64,000 nt of DNA from Streptomyces xylophagus. Its GTDB lineage: Bacteria; Actinomycetota; Actinomycetes; Streptomycetales; Streptomycetaceae. Under the pieces are notes generated by a model. It saw only the letters and a program-made list of their open reading frames with translations, made no database searches and was not told the origin of the DNA. Position numbers and translations under genes: made by a program. Shown piece by piece: positions 7,846 through 16,888 of the stretch (its first letter is position 1; each line of letters begins with the position of its first letter). Location of the stretch: positions 434,001 through 498,000 of the forward strand of contig NZ_JNWO01000015.1 in NCBI RefSeq assembly GCF_000716435.1, in the 5' to 3' direction.

Positions 7846-8952
7846 CTATGCGGTTTCGACGAGGCCCTTGGCGTCCCGGGCCAGCGCGGTGAGGCGGGAG
7901 ATCGCGCGGAAGTACTTCTTGCGGTAGCCGCCGTTCAGCATCTCCTCGCTGAACAGCTGGTCGAAGGGCAACCCCGAGGCCAGGACGGGCACTTCACGGT
8001 CGTAGAGCCGGTCCGCGAGGACGACGAGCCGCAGTGCGGTCGACTGGTCGGGTATCGGCTGGACGTCGGTGAGGCAGACGGCCTTGAGGTCGTCGGTCAG
8101 GGCGCCGTAGCGGCTGGGGTGGACCTTGGCGAGGTGGGCGAGGAGGTGCGGGAAGTCGTCGAGGGAGGCGCCGGCGGTGGCGTACGCCGCCTTCGTCACC
8201 TGCTCGTCGGAGAACGGGGCCGGGGCTTCCGGCAGCCCGCGGTGGCGGTAGTCGTCGCCGTCGATGCGCAGCGAGCGGAAGTGCGCGGACAGGCCCTGGA
8301 TCTCGCGCAGGAAGTCGACGGACGCGAACCGGCCCTCGCCGAGCTTGCCCGGCAGCGTGTTGGAGGTGGCGGCGAGTGCCACGCCCGCGTCGACCAGCTT
8401 GCCGAGCAGGGTCGACACCAGGACGGTGTCGCCCGGGTCGTCCAGCTCGAACTCGTCTATGCACAGCAGGCGGTGGCCCGACAGCGTCTGGACCGTCTTC
8501 TGGAAGCCGAGCGCGCCGACCAGGTTCGTCAGCTCGACGAAGGTGCCGAAGGCCTTGAGCGCGGGCTCGGCAGGGGTCGCGTGCCAGAGAGAGGCCAGGA
8601 GGTGGGTCTTGCCGACGCCGTAGCCGCCGTCGAGGTAGACGCCTCGGGGGCCCGCCGGGGTCTTGGGTGCCCTGCCCTTGCCGAAGCCGAGGAAGCCGCG
8701 CTTGGCGGTGCCGGCGGCGTGCGCCCCGCCGAGTCCGGCGGCGAAGGTCTCCAGGACGCCGACCGCCTCGGTCTGGCTCGGCTGGTTCGGGTCCGGGATG
8801 TACGTGGCGAAGCGCACGGAATCGAAGCGCGGCGGCGGCACCATCTCGGCGACCAGCCGGTCCGCGGGGACGTACGGCTCACGGGCGCACAGGGACAGCG
8901 GGGCCGCGTCTGCTATCGGGCTGATCCCGGAGGCGGCGGAGGAGGATGACAC
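7846..8952 (-). CDS. zapE: ZapE/AFG1-like ATPase
   Basis: 368 residues, the normal size for the family. Walker A GGYGVGKTHL is at about residues 109-118, Walker B LLCIDEFEL follows about 55 residues later, and the arginine-finger region lies near SNTLPGKLGEGRF. ZapE is a division-associated AAA-type ATPase reported to destabilise FtsZ polymers in proteobacteria; its role in actinomycetes is inferred. The GTG start lacks a good ribosome site. The gene is divergent from the RibD-like reductase, with only 37 bp between starts, so their promoters must overlap. Confidence 0.88.
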   Translation of the reverse strand: MSSSSAASGISPIADAAPLSLCAREPYVPADRLVAEMVPPPRFDSVRFATYIPDPNQPSQTEAVGVLETFAAGLGGAHAAGTAKRGFLGFGKGRAPKTPAGPRGVYLDGGYGVGKTHLLASLWHATPAEPALKAFGTFVELTNLVGALGFQKTVQTLSGHRLLCIDEFELDDPGDTVLVSTLLGKLVDAGVALAATSNTLPGKLGEGRFASVDFLREIQGLSAHFRSLRIDGDDYRHRGLPEAPAPFSDEQVTKAAYATAGASLDDFPHLLAHLAKVHPSRYGALTDDLKAVCLTDVQPIPDQSTALRLVVLADRLYDREVPVLASGLPFDQLFSEEMLNGGYRKKYFRAISRLTALARDAKGLVETA

Positions 8953-8989
8953 GGTTCATCAGTCTAGAGGGCGTGCCAGACTGCACGAC

Positions 8990-9784
8990 ATGCGACGCCT
9001 GTTCCCTGTGACCGACGAAACAGCAGCCCAGGCCTCGAACGGGGTCCCCGATGCGCGTGTGACCGACTGGGAGTGGGGGCTTCCGGAGCTGGCGGAGGCA
9101 TACGCCTACCCCGCCGCCGACGGCCCCTGGCTGCGCGCCAACATGGTGTCCACGCTCGACGGGGCCGGTCAGCACGAGGGTCGTTCGCAGCCCATCTCCG
9201 GGCCCACGGACATGCGGATCTTCGGCACCCTGCGCGCACTGGCCGATGTGGTGGTGGTCGGTGCGGAAACGGTACGCCAGGAGGGTTATCGGCCCGCACG
9301 CGCGCGTGAGGAGTTCGCTGCGGCGCGGGCGGCGGCGGGACAGGGGCCTGCCCCCGTGATTGCGGTCGTCACCGCGAGCCTCGACCTGGACTTCTCGCTT
9401 CCGTTGTTCGTCTCGCCCCTGGTGCCGACGCTGGTCCTGACGGGCGCGCAGGCGCCCGCGGACCGGATCGCGGCGGCCGAGAAGGCGGGCGCCCGGGTGG
9501 TGGTCGCCGGTGACGGCGCCGGAGTGGACCCCGCGCGGGCCGTACAGGCGCTCGCCGCACTGGGGCACACCCGATTGCTGACCGAGGGCGGGCCGCGGCT
9601 GCTCGGGCAGTTCGTGGCCGCCGGGGTGCTCGACGAGCTGTGCCTGACCGTCTCGCCGATGCTCGTGGCGGGGGACGCGCAGCGGATCGCGGGCGGGCCG
9701 TCGGTTAAGGTTCCTCAGCGCTTCGAACTGGTGTCCCTGCTGGAAGAGGCCGGGTTCCTGTTCGGTCGCTACCGTCGCTCCTGA
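8990..9784 (+). CDS. Pyrimidine reductase family protein (RibD C-terminal domain)
   Basis: 264 residues. The RibD_C/dihydrofolate-reductase-like fold is shown by NMVSTLDGA near the N-terminus, DVVVVGAETVRQEGY in the middle, and LLTEGGPRLLGQF with LCLTVSPML towards the end. Members reduce riboflavin pathway intermediates or related compounds with NADPH. There is no deaminase domain, and no rib genes adjoin, so a stand-alone reductase of uncertain substrate is the honest call. The ATG was chosen because the conserved part begins shortly after; the frame remains open upstream inside the divergent zapE gene. Confidence 0.85.
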   Translation: MRRLFPVTDETAAQASNGVPDARVTDWEWGLPELAEAYAYPAADGPWLRANMVSTLDGAGQHEGRSQPISGPTDMRIFGTLRALADVVVVGAETVRQEGYRPARAREEFAAARAAAGQGPAPVIAVVTASLDLDFSLPLFVSPLVPTLVLTGAQAPADRIAAAEKAGARVVVAGDGAGVDPARAVQALAALGHTRLLTEGGPRLLGQFVAAGVLDELCLTVSPMLVAGDAQRIAGGPSVKVPQRFELVSLLEEAGFLFGRYRRS

Positions 9785-9806
9785 GAACGGGCGGAATGAT
9801 CCGTTC
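9785..9806 (+). terminator. Weak hairpin after the reductase gene
   Basis: GAACGG and CCGTTC are 6-bp arms around a 10-nt loop immediately after the reductase stop. Position suggests a terminator; the stem is short. Confidence 0.3.
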
Positions 9807-9938
9807 CGTTTGGCTTTCGACGGGCACACTAAATCCGGCAGTACCCGTGCGATCACGGGGCAGGATGGTTTCCGCAGGGCCTTGACGGCCCACGGAGGAG
9901 AGAGGGCCTGCGGGTCCTCGAAGGAGAAGGGGCGCCTG

Positions 9939-10412
9939 GTGTTCACAAGCGTACTGATGATCGAGAAGGCCCTTACGTCCGCCGACGTGGAGTTCGTCAC
10001 CACCTTGCACGGTGACGAGACCGTCTCCTTCCACGTGTTGCTCCAGCCCCGCGGCGACCAGGCTGACCGCCTGCTGCGGGCCATCGACGACGTCGCCCTC
10101 GGCGAACTCGACGAGGCGGCACACGAGCGGGAGACCCCCGAGGGCAAGGACGCGGCGGCACTCGGCGCGCAGGCGCTGTCGGTGTCCCTGGACGCCCTGC
10201 ACGCGGCGGGCAGCGAGGCGGAGGGCCGGCTGATCGAGGACCACCCGCTGGACGCGCTCAAGACCCTGGTCGACGAGATCGGCGCGGACGAGGTGATCGT
10301 GCTGACCGACCCCCACTACGTGGAGGAGTTCTTCCACCGGGACTGGGCGTCGCGGGCGCGTCACAAGGTCGGCGTACCGGTGCTGAAGCTGTTCTCGCAC
10401 AGCAAGGAGTAG
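9939..10412 (+). CDS. Conserved actinobacterial protein, unknown function
   Basis: 157 residues. The GTG start is supported by AAGGAGAAGG about 8 nt upstream; an ATG six codons later is the alternative. The protein is acidic and reads as alternating strands and helices (SVSLDALHAAG, DEIGADEVIVLTDPHYVEEFF, VGVPVLKLFSHS), a pattern resembling a nucleotide-binding alpha/beta (Usp-like) fold, but no diagnostic motif is present. Homologues in Streptomyces have sometimes been labelled indole-3-glycerol phosphate synthase, which nothing here supports. It lies 109 bp upstream of murC on the same strand. Confidence 0.7.
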   Translation: MFTSVLMIEKALTSADVEFVTTLHGDETVSFHVLLQPRGDQADRLLRAIDDVALGELDEAAHERETPEGKDAAALGAQALSVSLDALHAAGSEAEGRLIEDHPLDALKTLVDEIGADEVIVLTDPHYVEEFFHRDWASRARHKVGVPVLKLFSHSKE

Positions 10413-10521
10413 CGGGCGGGGAGCGGCGGGCGGGTGTCCGTGATTGTCGGTGGCACCGAATAGGCTGGCCGCCGAACGTCCGCCGTATCCGTACGGAACC
10501 AGCACGCACAGGGAGACACAC

Positions 10522-11919
10522 ATGGCACCCGGCCTTCCCACCGCCATGGACCGACCGCACTTCATCGGCATCGGCGGGGCCGGGATGTCGGGGATCGCCA
10601 AGATCCTCGCGCAGCGCGGGGCGAAGGTGGCGGGCAGCGACGCCAAGGACTCCGCGACCGCCGACGCCCTGCGCGCCCTGGGTGCCACCGTGCACATCGG
10701 GCACGCGGCGGAGCACCTCGCCGACGACGCCACCTGTGTGGTCGTGTCGTCGGCGATCCGCAAGGACAACCCCGAGCTGGCCCGCGCGGCCGAGCTGGGC
10801 ATCCCGGTCGTCCACCGTTCGGACGCCCTGGCCCGACTGATGGACGGGCTGCGTCCGATCGCCGTCGCCGGCACGCACGGCAAGACGACCACGACGTCGA
10901 TGCTCGCGGTGTCGCTCACCGAGCTGGGCCTGAAGCCCTCGTACGCGATCGGCGGCGACCTGGACGCCCCGGGTTCGAACGCGCTGCACGGCGACGGCGA
11001 GATCTTCGTCGCCGAGGCGGACGAATCCGACCGCAGCTTCCACAAGTACGCGCCCGAGGTCGCGATCGTCCTCAACGTGGAGCTCGACCACCACGCCAAC
11101 TACGCGTCCATGGAAGAGATCTACGAGTCCTTCGAGGCCTTCGCGGACCGGATCGTGCCGGGCGGCACGCTGGTGATCTCGGCGGACCACGAGGGCGCGC
11201 GGGAGCTGACGCGCCGGGTGTCGTCCGGTTCGGGCTCGGTGAAGACGGTGACGTACGGAGAGGCGGAGGACGCCGACGTACGCATCCTGTCCGTCGTCGC
11301 GCAGGGTCTGAAGAGCGAGGTGACGGTGGTCCTGGGCGGTGCGGAACTCACCTTCACCGTCTCGGTCCCCGGCCGCCACTACGCGAGCAACGCGGTCGCG
11401 GCCCTCGCCGCCGGCGTCGCGCTCGGCATCCCGGCGGCGGAGCTCGCGCCCGCGCTGGCCGCGTACACCGGCGTGAAGCGGCGCCTCCAGCTCAAGGGCG
11501 AGGCGGCCGGCGTCCAGGTGATCGACTCCTACGCCCACCACCCCACGGAGATGACGGCGGACCTGGAGGCGATGCGCGCGGCGGCCTCCTCGTCGCGGCT
11601 GCTGGTGGTCTTCCAACCCCACCTGTTCTCCCGCACCCAGGAACTCGGCAAGGAGATGGGCCTGGCCCTGGCCCTCGCGGACGCCTCGCTGGTCCTGGAC
11701 ATCTACCCGGCCCGCGAGGACCCGATCCCCGGCGTCACCAGCGACCTGATCATCAAGGCCGCGCGCGCGGCGGGCGCCGACGTGACCCCCGTACACGACA
11801 AGGCGGACGTGCCCGAGGCCGTAGCGGGAATGGCGAAGCCCGGTGATCTCGTTCTCACCATGGGAGCGGGCGATGTGACAGACCTCGGCCCGCGAATCCT
11901 GGACCGTCTCGCGAAGTAA
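10522..11919 (+). CDS. murC: UDP-N-acetylmuramate--L-alanine ligase MurC
   Basis: 465 residues, full length. The N-terminal Rossmann motif FIGIGGAGMSGIAKIL, the Mur-ligase ATP loop GTHGKTTTTSML at about residues 118-129, and the C-terminal domain starting near VKRRLQLKG are all present. It adds L-Ala to UDP-MurNAc, the first peptide step of peptidoglycan synthesis in the cytoplasm. A GGGAGA site is 8 nt before the ATG. In Streptomyces murC is known to lie away from the other division and cell-wall genes, as here. msrB follows 13 bp later and is probably in the same transcript. Confidence 0.97.
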   Translation: MAPGLPTAMDRPHFIGIGGAGMSGIAKILAQRGAKVAGSDAKDSATADALRALGATVHIGHAAEHLADDATCVVVSSAIRKDNPELARAAELGIPVVHRSDALARLMDGLRPIAVAGTHGKTTTTSMLAVSLTELGLKPSYAIGGDLDAPGSNALHGDGEIFVAEADESDRSFHKYAPEVAIVLNVELDHHANYASMEEIYESFEAFADRIVPGGTLVISADHEGARELTRRVSSGSGSVKTVTYGEAEDADVRILSVVAQGLKSEVTVVLGGAELTFTVSVPGRHYASNAVAALAAGVALGIPAAELAPALAAYTGVKRRLQLKGEAAGVQVIDSYAHHPTEMTADLEAMRAAASSSRLLVVFQPHLFSRTQELGKEMGLALALADASLVLDIYPAREDPIPGVTSDLIIKAARAAGADVTPVHDKADVPEAVAGMAKPGDLVLTMGAGDVTDLGPRILDRLAK

Positions 11920-11932
11920 GGGGCTGAGCTGC

Positions 11933-12340
11933 ATGGCGTACGACGTCGAAAAGCCGGACGAGGAATGGCGCACGGAGCTGAACCCGGCCGAGTACGCGGT
12001 ACTGCGGCAGGCCGGCACCGAGCCGGCCTTCGTCGGCGAGTACACCGACACCAAGACGAAGGGCGTCTACTCCTGCCGGGCCTGCGGCGCCGAACTCTTC
12101 ACCTCCACGGAGAAGTTCGAGTCCCACTGCGGCTGGCCGTCCTTCTACGACCCGAAGGACACCGACGCGGTCGAACTGATCCAGGACCGCTCGCACGGCA
12201 TGGTCCGCACCGAGGTGCGGTGTGCTCGGTGCGGGTCGCATCTCGGCCACGTCTTCGAGGGCGAGGGCTATGCGACGCCGACCGATCAGCGGTACTGCAT
12301 CAACAGCATTTCGCTGCGGCTGACGCCTGACGAGGCCTGA
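11933..12340 (+). CDS. msrB: Peptide-methionine (R)-S-oxide reductase MsrB
   Basis: 135 residues. Two zinc CxxC pairs (SCRACGAE and RCARCGSH), the W-P-S-F motif (CGWPSFYD) and the catalytic region RYCINSISL identify MsrB, which repairs R-sulfoxides of methionine. The catalytic Cys is in RYCIN. An AAGGGG site lies before the ATG, 13 bp after the murC stop. A perfect 9-bp hairpin follows the stop directly, closing the murC-msrB unit. Confidence 0.96.
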   Translation: MAYDVEKPDEEWRTELNPAEYAVLRQAGTEPAFVGEYTDTKTKGVYSCRACGAELFTSTEKFESHCGWPSFYDPKDTDAVELIQDRSHGMVRTEVRCARCGSHLGHVFEGEGYATPTDQRYCINSISLRLTPDEA

Positions 12341-12343
12341 GCC

Positions 12344-12367
12344 GGTCCGCGGCGGGAGCCGCGGACC
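12344..12367 (+). terminator. Terminator of murC-msrB
   Basis: GGTCCGCGG and CCGCGGACC form a perfect 9-bp stem with a 6-nt loop, beginning 4 nt after the msrB stop. Confidence 0.8.
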
Positions 12368-12723
12368 ATGCGACACGGGCTGCGCTGCCGCCACCTGCCG
12401 GTGATGACAGCGCACCTGATGGGCGGCCTGGGAGATCTGTCTCCGTCAGGCTTGGTCAGCCGAGGGCCTGTTTGTTTGTACGTCCAGCCGCCGGAGCCGA
12501 TGACAGTGGCGGGTGAGCCGATCGCGCTCCTGTCCCGGCCCGAGCAGGTTCACGCCCACGTTGTGCGGGCCGAGGGCTGGCGGCCCGGCGGCGAGTTCGT
12601 CACCCACACCCGCAGGACGCGCCGCGGGCCCATCCATGAGCACACCGCAGCCGCCGGCACCGGCCGATCCGGACAAAACGCCCTTGTTGAAAGGGGCGGG
12701 ACGGTGTCGGACATGGACGGGGC
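12368..12723. other. Non-coding gap before the ECF sigma gene
   Basis: About 355 bp between the msrB terminator and the sigma gene. Frames are open on both strands, but none has a ribosome site or recognisable protein, and codon bias is poor. It probably contains the sigma gene's promoter. I see no RNA gene. Confidence 0.5.
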
Positions 12724-12732
12724 GTGGAATCC

Positions 12733-13257
12733 ATGACGGAACAGGAGACCCGTCGGCTGCGACGGGCACGCTTCGAAGGGCTGGCGCAGGTGGTGACGGC
12801 GCCCCTGCACCGGTATCTGTTGCGACGCACGGCCCCTGGCATGGTCGAGGACGTCCTGTCCGAGACGATGCTCGTGCTGTGGCGTCGTATCGACCATGTC
12901 CCCGGGCTCAGAGACGGGTCCCTGCCCGATGGCGATGACGTGCTCCCTTGGTGTTACCGGGTTGCGCGGGGCTGCCTGGCCAATGTGCCGCAGGTGGCGG
13001 TGCCCGTGGTCACCGATCACAGCGACCTGCATGCCGCACTGGCCGCACTCGGGGAATTGGACCGCGAGGTGATTCGGCTGTGGGCGTGGGAGGAACTGGC
13101 CCCACGGCAGATCGCCGAGGCGACCGGAATGACGGCCAACGCGGTGAGCGTGCGCTTGCACCGGGCGAAAAAGAAAATCGCCGAACAACTCCAGTCGGGG
13201 CGAAAGAAGGCCGAACTCGCCGGACACAAGATGAGTGAAGGAAGGAGCGGTCAGTGA
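12733..13257 (+). CDS. ECF-type RNA polymerase sigma factor
   Basis: 174 residues. Sigma region 2 is visible as HRYLLRRTAPGMVEDVLSET and MLVLWRRIDHV, and region 4 as LGELDREVIRLWAWEELAPR followed by IAEATGMTANAVSVRLHRAK, a clear helix-turn-helix. The region 2 core is somewhat divergent (MVEDVLSET in place of D-A-E-D-V-V-Q-E-T). A GTG three codons upstream could also serve as start. The next gene starts at a GTGA overlap with this stop, so the two are coupled and the downstream membrane protein is the likely partner. Confidence 0.85.
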   Translation: MTEQETRRLRRARFEGLAQVVTAPLHRYLLRRTAPGMVEDVLSETMLVLWRRIDHVPGLRDGSLPDGDDVLPWCYRVARGCLANVPQVAVPVVTDHSDLHAALAALGELDREVIRLWAWEELAPRQIAEATGMTANAVSVRLHRAKKKIAEQLQSGRKKAELAGHKMSEGRSGQ

Positions 13258-13868
13258 ATGACAACGAGTTGCTGACCCTACTGAGGGATGCGGACCCCGC
13301 ATTGACCTCACGAGCTCCGCTGCCGGACACCAATCGTCTTGTGGAGGCTGCCATGAAGAACAACTCCGTAACGTCGTCGGAAAACACCGACTTCGACACC
13401 ACGACTCCCGCCGTGAACATCTCCGTAGGAAGGGGGCGTCAGCGTTTCTTCGGGATCGCGGCGGCTGCCGCGCTGCTCCTGGGCGGTGGTATCACCGCGG
13501 GAATCACGGCGAATTCCGGAAACGGCCACTCGACCGCAGTCGTCAAGGAGCTCACCCTTACCGGGAGCAACCGAAAGTGCCAGGCACCCGTTCCCGACCA
13601 GCTGAGGGGTTATCCGACGTTTTTCTACGGAACGGTCACCTCGGTGAAGGGGCCGCTGATCACCCTCCACGTCGACCATTGGCTGCACGGCGGCGGCAGT
13701 CGCACGATCCTGGTGAGCAACGACCCTGACTTCCCGGAGAACCTGACCTTCACGGTCGGCCAGCATTACATGGTGGCCGCCGAAAGCGACGGTTCCATTC
13801 CTTCGTGCGGTGCGAACTGGGTTTCGGACGAGACCTGGTCGCAGTTCACCGACGCGCCCGTCAAGTAG
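13254..13868 (+). CDS. Single-pass membrane protein coupled to the sigma factor
   Basis: 204 residues. About 60 N-terminal residues (MNDNELLTLLRDADPAL) precede one membrane helix (FFGIAAAAALLLGGGITAGI) and an extracytoplasmic domain with a Cys pair (RKCQAP and PSCGANW). The start overlaps the sigma stop, with GGAGCGG as ribosome site. The arrangement suggests a sensor or anti-sigma-like partner, resembling CU044_5270-type proteins found next to related sigma genes. It has no HxxxCxxC zinc anti-sigma motif, so direct sigma binding is only inferred. Confidence 0.75.
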   Translation: MNDNELLTLLRDADPALTSRAPLPDTNRLVEAAMKNNSVTSSENTDFDTTTPAVNISVGRGRQRFFGIAAAAALLLGGGITAGITANSGNGHSTAVVKELTLTGSNRKCQAPVPDQLRGYPTFFYGTVTSVKGPLITLHVDHWLHGGGSRTILVSNDPDFPENLTFTVGQHYMVAAESDGSIPSCGANWVSDETWSQFTDAPVK

Positions 13869-13939
13869 CGTCACGGCTTCGGCCACCCGGTCCCGAGCAC
13901 CACGACGAATTCATCTCGCCGCGGTGCTCGGGACCACCC

Positions 13940-15511
13940 TCATCCGGCGGTGTAGCCGGTGATCTCGCCCATCCACTTGATCAGGTCGCCCGGATCCTCG
14001 TTGGCGCCGTGGCCGCCGTCCCAGTACATCTTCAGGTTGACGTCGTCGCCGAGGTTCTGCGTCTTGAGGGCGAGGTTGGTGATCGCGGTCAGGGAGTGCG
14101 TCGTGTCACTGGTGCCGATCCGCAGCCACCAGTGCTTCGCCCGCCGGGGGTTGCGCTCCTCCAGGTAGGTCATCGGGTTGGTCAGCCTGACCTTGTGCGG
14201 GATGTCGCGGTCGACCGTGGCGGTCTTGTCACCGGTCGCGTACCGCAGGCCGAAGGTGGTGAAGTGCCGGGAGACGTGGGTCTCGTCGCCGAAGTAGCCC
14301 GGCTCCGGCTCCGACAAGGCCTTGTCGTCGAAGGCGGGCACGGGACGGGACCGGGCGATGTGCGCGATGTATCCGTCCCAGGAGAAGGTCGCCTTGTCGC
14401 CGGACCACGTGATGAACGGGTTGGCGGCCAGATAGGCCGTCCGGTCGGCCGCGGAGAGCGCCCGCAGATGGCTGGTCGCGGCCGGCTGTACGTAGTTCTC
14501 CAGCAGGTACCGGTCGTAGTTGGCGGCCGTCACCCGGCCGAACCGGCCCACGCCGTGCAGGCCGAGCGAGGCCTGGTACTCCGCGAACTGTGCGGTCAGT
14601 TGCCTCGAGGCCGTCTGGTCGACCAGCTCGCCGTTCAGCTCGGCCGAGCCGTACATCCACTCGTAGGCCTTGTCGGCGTTGCCGAGGTCGATGATCGGGC
14701 AGAAGACGGCGGAGGCGAACACCGCGTCGCTCGCCTCGGCCGCGCCGATCTCCCGGAGGTAGGAGTCGAACACCGGGCTGCCCACCGAGGCGCCCATCAT
14801 CGAGGAGAAGTTGCCGCCGGCGCTGCCGCCGTTGGTGATGATCTTGTCGGGGTTGCCGGGCAGCACCCCCTTGTTCTTGTGGACGTACCGCAGGGCCGCC
14901 TTCAGGTCGACGAGGGCTGCGGGAGCCTTGCCGTAGTACTTGCCGTCCTTGACGTTCTCCCTTCCGCGCGCGCCCGAGGTGACCACGACGTAGCCGGCCG
15001 CGAGGGCCAGTGCCGAGTTGTCTCCCTGGTCGCCCGCTCCCGGCGGCAGCGGGGGCCTGGTCGTGGGCGACGCGGTCGGGGTGGCGCTGGGGTCGGACGA
15101 TGAACTGTCGCTCGGGGACGGGCTCGCACCCGGGAAGCCGCCGCCGGTATTGGTGCCGCCGGGCGTGCCGGAGAGGAAACCGCCGAGCGGGATGGAGAAG
15201 AAGATCGGTGCGTGGGAGGCGTCGACGGCCCGCCCGTCGATCTCGACCGGCTGCTGGACGTTGAGGCACTGGTAGGTCGGGTCCACGGGGTTGGCGACGT
15301 AGACGATGTTCTCCCAGAACCGGTAGGTGACGCTCTTCTCGGCACCGTCGGCCGTCGTGATCGTCTTGGTCGCCGTGGTGTAGGAGTCCTTGGGGAAGGT
15401 CAGGGTGCCTCCGGTCGAGGCCGCCGCGTTCTGTGCTCCGCCGTAGTTCAGGACGGCGGTCGCTCCCGCGGCGGTGGCTGCCATGCCGGAAAGGAATATT
15501 CGGCGCTTCAC
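13940..15511 (-). CDS. Secreted tannase/feruloyl-esterase-like alpha/beta hydrolase
   Basis: 523 residues. KRRIFLSG at the N-terminus is a twin-arginine motif followed by a short hydrophobic segment, so Tat export is likely. The nucleophile elbow is GGSAGG (in TNGGSAGGNFSS), and HGANED near the C-terminus fits the catalytic His. A Ser/Pro/Thr-rich insert (PSPSDSSSSDPSATPTASP) interrupts the N-terminal half. The length and layout resemble subtype B tannases, which hydrolyse gallate or related esters. I chose the GTG at AAGGAtgttgat; upstream in-frame starts lack a ribosome site. It is divergent from the histidine kinase gene. Confidence 0.75.
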   Translation of the reverse strand: MKRRIFLSGMAATAAGATAVLNYGGAQNAAASTGGTLTFPKDSYTTATKTITTADGAEKSVTYRFWENIVYVANPVDPTYQCLNVQQPVEIDGRAVDASHAPIFFSIPLGGFLSGTPGGTNTGGGFPGASPSPSDSSSSDPSATPTASPTTRPPLPPGAGDQGDNSALALAAGYVVVTSGARGRENVKDGKYYGKAPAALVDLKAALRYVHKNKGVLPGNPDKIITNGGSAGGNFSSMMGASVGSPVFDSYLREIGAAEASDAVFASAVFCPIIDLGNADKAYEWMYGSAELNGELVDQTASRQLTAQFAEYQASLGLHGVGRFGRVTAANYDRYLLENYVQPAATSHLRALSAADRTAYLAANPFITWSGDKATFSWDGYIAHIARSRPVPAFDDKALSEPEPGYFGDETHVSRHFTTFGLRYATGDKTATVDRDIPHKVRLTNPMTYLEERNPRRAKHWWLRIGTSDTTHSLTAITNLALKTQNLGDDVNLKMYWDGGHGANEDPGDLIKWMGEITGYTAG

Positions 15512-15702
15512 ATCAACATCCTTGTCGGGGTGCGGGTTTGTGTGACCAAATGGGGGAAGTGATGGATTCAAACTTCCTTCGGAAAGCCATTTCCCGCGTC
15601 CCCTGAATGCCGTCTCTCGCGCGTACGGTGACCGCCGTACTGTGCCTCGCGGTATACGGGGGTCGGGGTAGGTTGAACCATCGATGGCGCGATACGGCGG
15701 GG

Positions 15703-16875
15703 ATGGTGAGTGTGCTGGACGGAATACGTGGCCGGGTGCTCGGCAATCCGTTGCTCGTCGACGGATTGCTCGCCCTGCTGTGGGCCGCCCTCATTGTCCC
15801 GGCGTTCTTCAGGATGGGCGTCTCGGTGTGGCCCGCCACTCTCTTCACGCTGTTGTCGGCGGCACCGCTGGCGGTGAGGCGGAGTATGCCGGCGGTCGCG
15901 CTCGCGGGGACGACAGTCGGCTACCTCGTCGCGCTGCTGTGGATGATGGAGCCGGGCCCGGGAATCGTGTGCTGTCTGGTAGCCCTGTATTCCGAGGCCG
16001 TGTCCGCCCCGCGCACCCGCGCCCTGATCACCGGCGCGATCGCCGGAACCCTGATCCAGGTCTTCACTCTGATCGTGACCGGGGTGCGCGTCTTCGATCC
16101 GGCCAACCTCATGCTGATCGCGTGGCTCGGTGCGGCCGTCGCCGTCGGTGACGCCACCAGGAACCGCCGCGCCTACATCCAGGCCATCCAGGATCGCGCC
16201 CTGCGAGCCGAGCGGACCCGGGAGGCGGAGGCGTCACGGCGGGTGGTCGAGGAGCGCCTGCGGCTCGCCCGCGACCTGCACGACATCGTCGCGCACAGCA
16301 TCACGGTGATCAACTTCCAGGCCGGAGCGGCTGCCCACCTGCTGCGCCGGGAGCCCGAGGCGGCAGAGGCGGCCATCGAGCACGTCATCACGGCGAGCGG
16401 CAGCACGCTCGCGGAACTCGGCACCATGCTGACCGTCCTGCGTCAGCCCGACGGTGAGACACCGCTGCCGGAGCCCATGCCCACCCTGGACCGCCTCGAC
16501 GATCTCCTCGACGGCTTCCGTGCCGCCGGCCTTGCGGTCGACATACAGCGCGGCGACAGGAGCTTCGGCCTGAGTCCGGCCGTCAGCATGGCCGGCTACC
16601 GCATCGTCCAGGAGTCGCTGACGAACGCCTTCAAGTACGCCACGCCCCGCACCGCGACGGTCCGGCTGTCCTTCGCCGCGCACCGGCTCCGGGTCTCGGT
16701 GGTCAACCCGGTGACCCGCACCGAGGATCGGCGGCATTCCCAATGGGGCACGGGGCGTGGCCTGTTGGGTCTGCGTGAGCGGGCCGCGTCCGTCGGTGGT
16801 CGGCTCGACATCGTGGAGGGCCGCGAGGAGTTCAGCGTGGACGCGTTCCTTCCCGCCCTTCCCGCGAAACCCTGA
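15703..16875 (+). CDS. NarL-family sensor histidine kinase
   Basis: 390 residues. Four to five membrane segments lie in the first ~160 residues (LLVDGLLALLWAALIVPAFF and following). The HisKA_3 phospho-acceptor box is LARDLHDIVAHSITVI, and the ATPase domain has ESLTNAFKYA (N-box) and GTGRGLLGLRERA (G-box). There is little extracellular loop, so the signal is probably sensed within the membrane. The expected response regulator gene is convergent, with the stops 13 bp apart, rather than in the same operon. The ATG at GGCGGGG was chosen over upstream in-frame starts. Confidence 0.9.
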   Translation: MVSVLDGIRGRVLGNPLLVDGLLALLWAALIVPAFFRMGVSVWPATLFTLLSAAPLAVRRSMPAVALAGTTVGYLVALLWMMEPGPGIVCCLVALYSEAVSAPRTRALITGAIAGTLIQVFTLIVTGVRVFDPANLMLIAWLGAAVAVGDATRNRRAYIQAIQDRALRAERTREAEASRRVVEERLRLARDLHDIVAHSITVINFQAGAAAHLLRREPEAAEAAIEHVITASGSTLAELGTMLTVLRQPDGETPLPEPMPTLDRLDDLLDGFRAAGLAVDIQRGDRSFGLSPAVSMAGYRIVQESLTNAFKYATPRTATVRLSFAAHRLRVSVVNPVTRTEDRRHSQWGTGRGLLGLRERAASVGGRLDIVEGREEFSVDAFLPALPAKP

Positions 16876-16888
16876 ACTCCGGTTCCGG

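Noticed and set aside
12368..12736. A 122-codon plus-strand frame between msrB and the sigma gene
   Set aside because: No ribosome site, no recognisable protein, and it runs into the sigma start out of frame; treated as non-coding.
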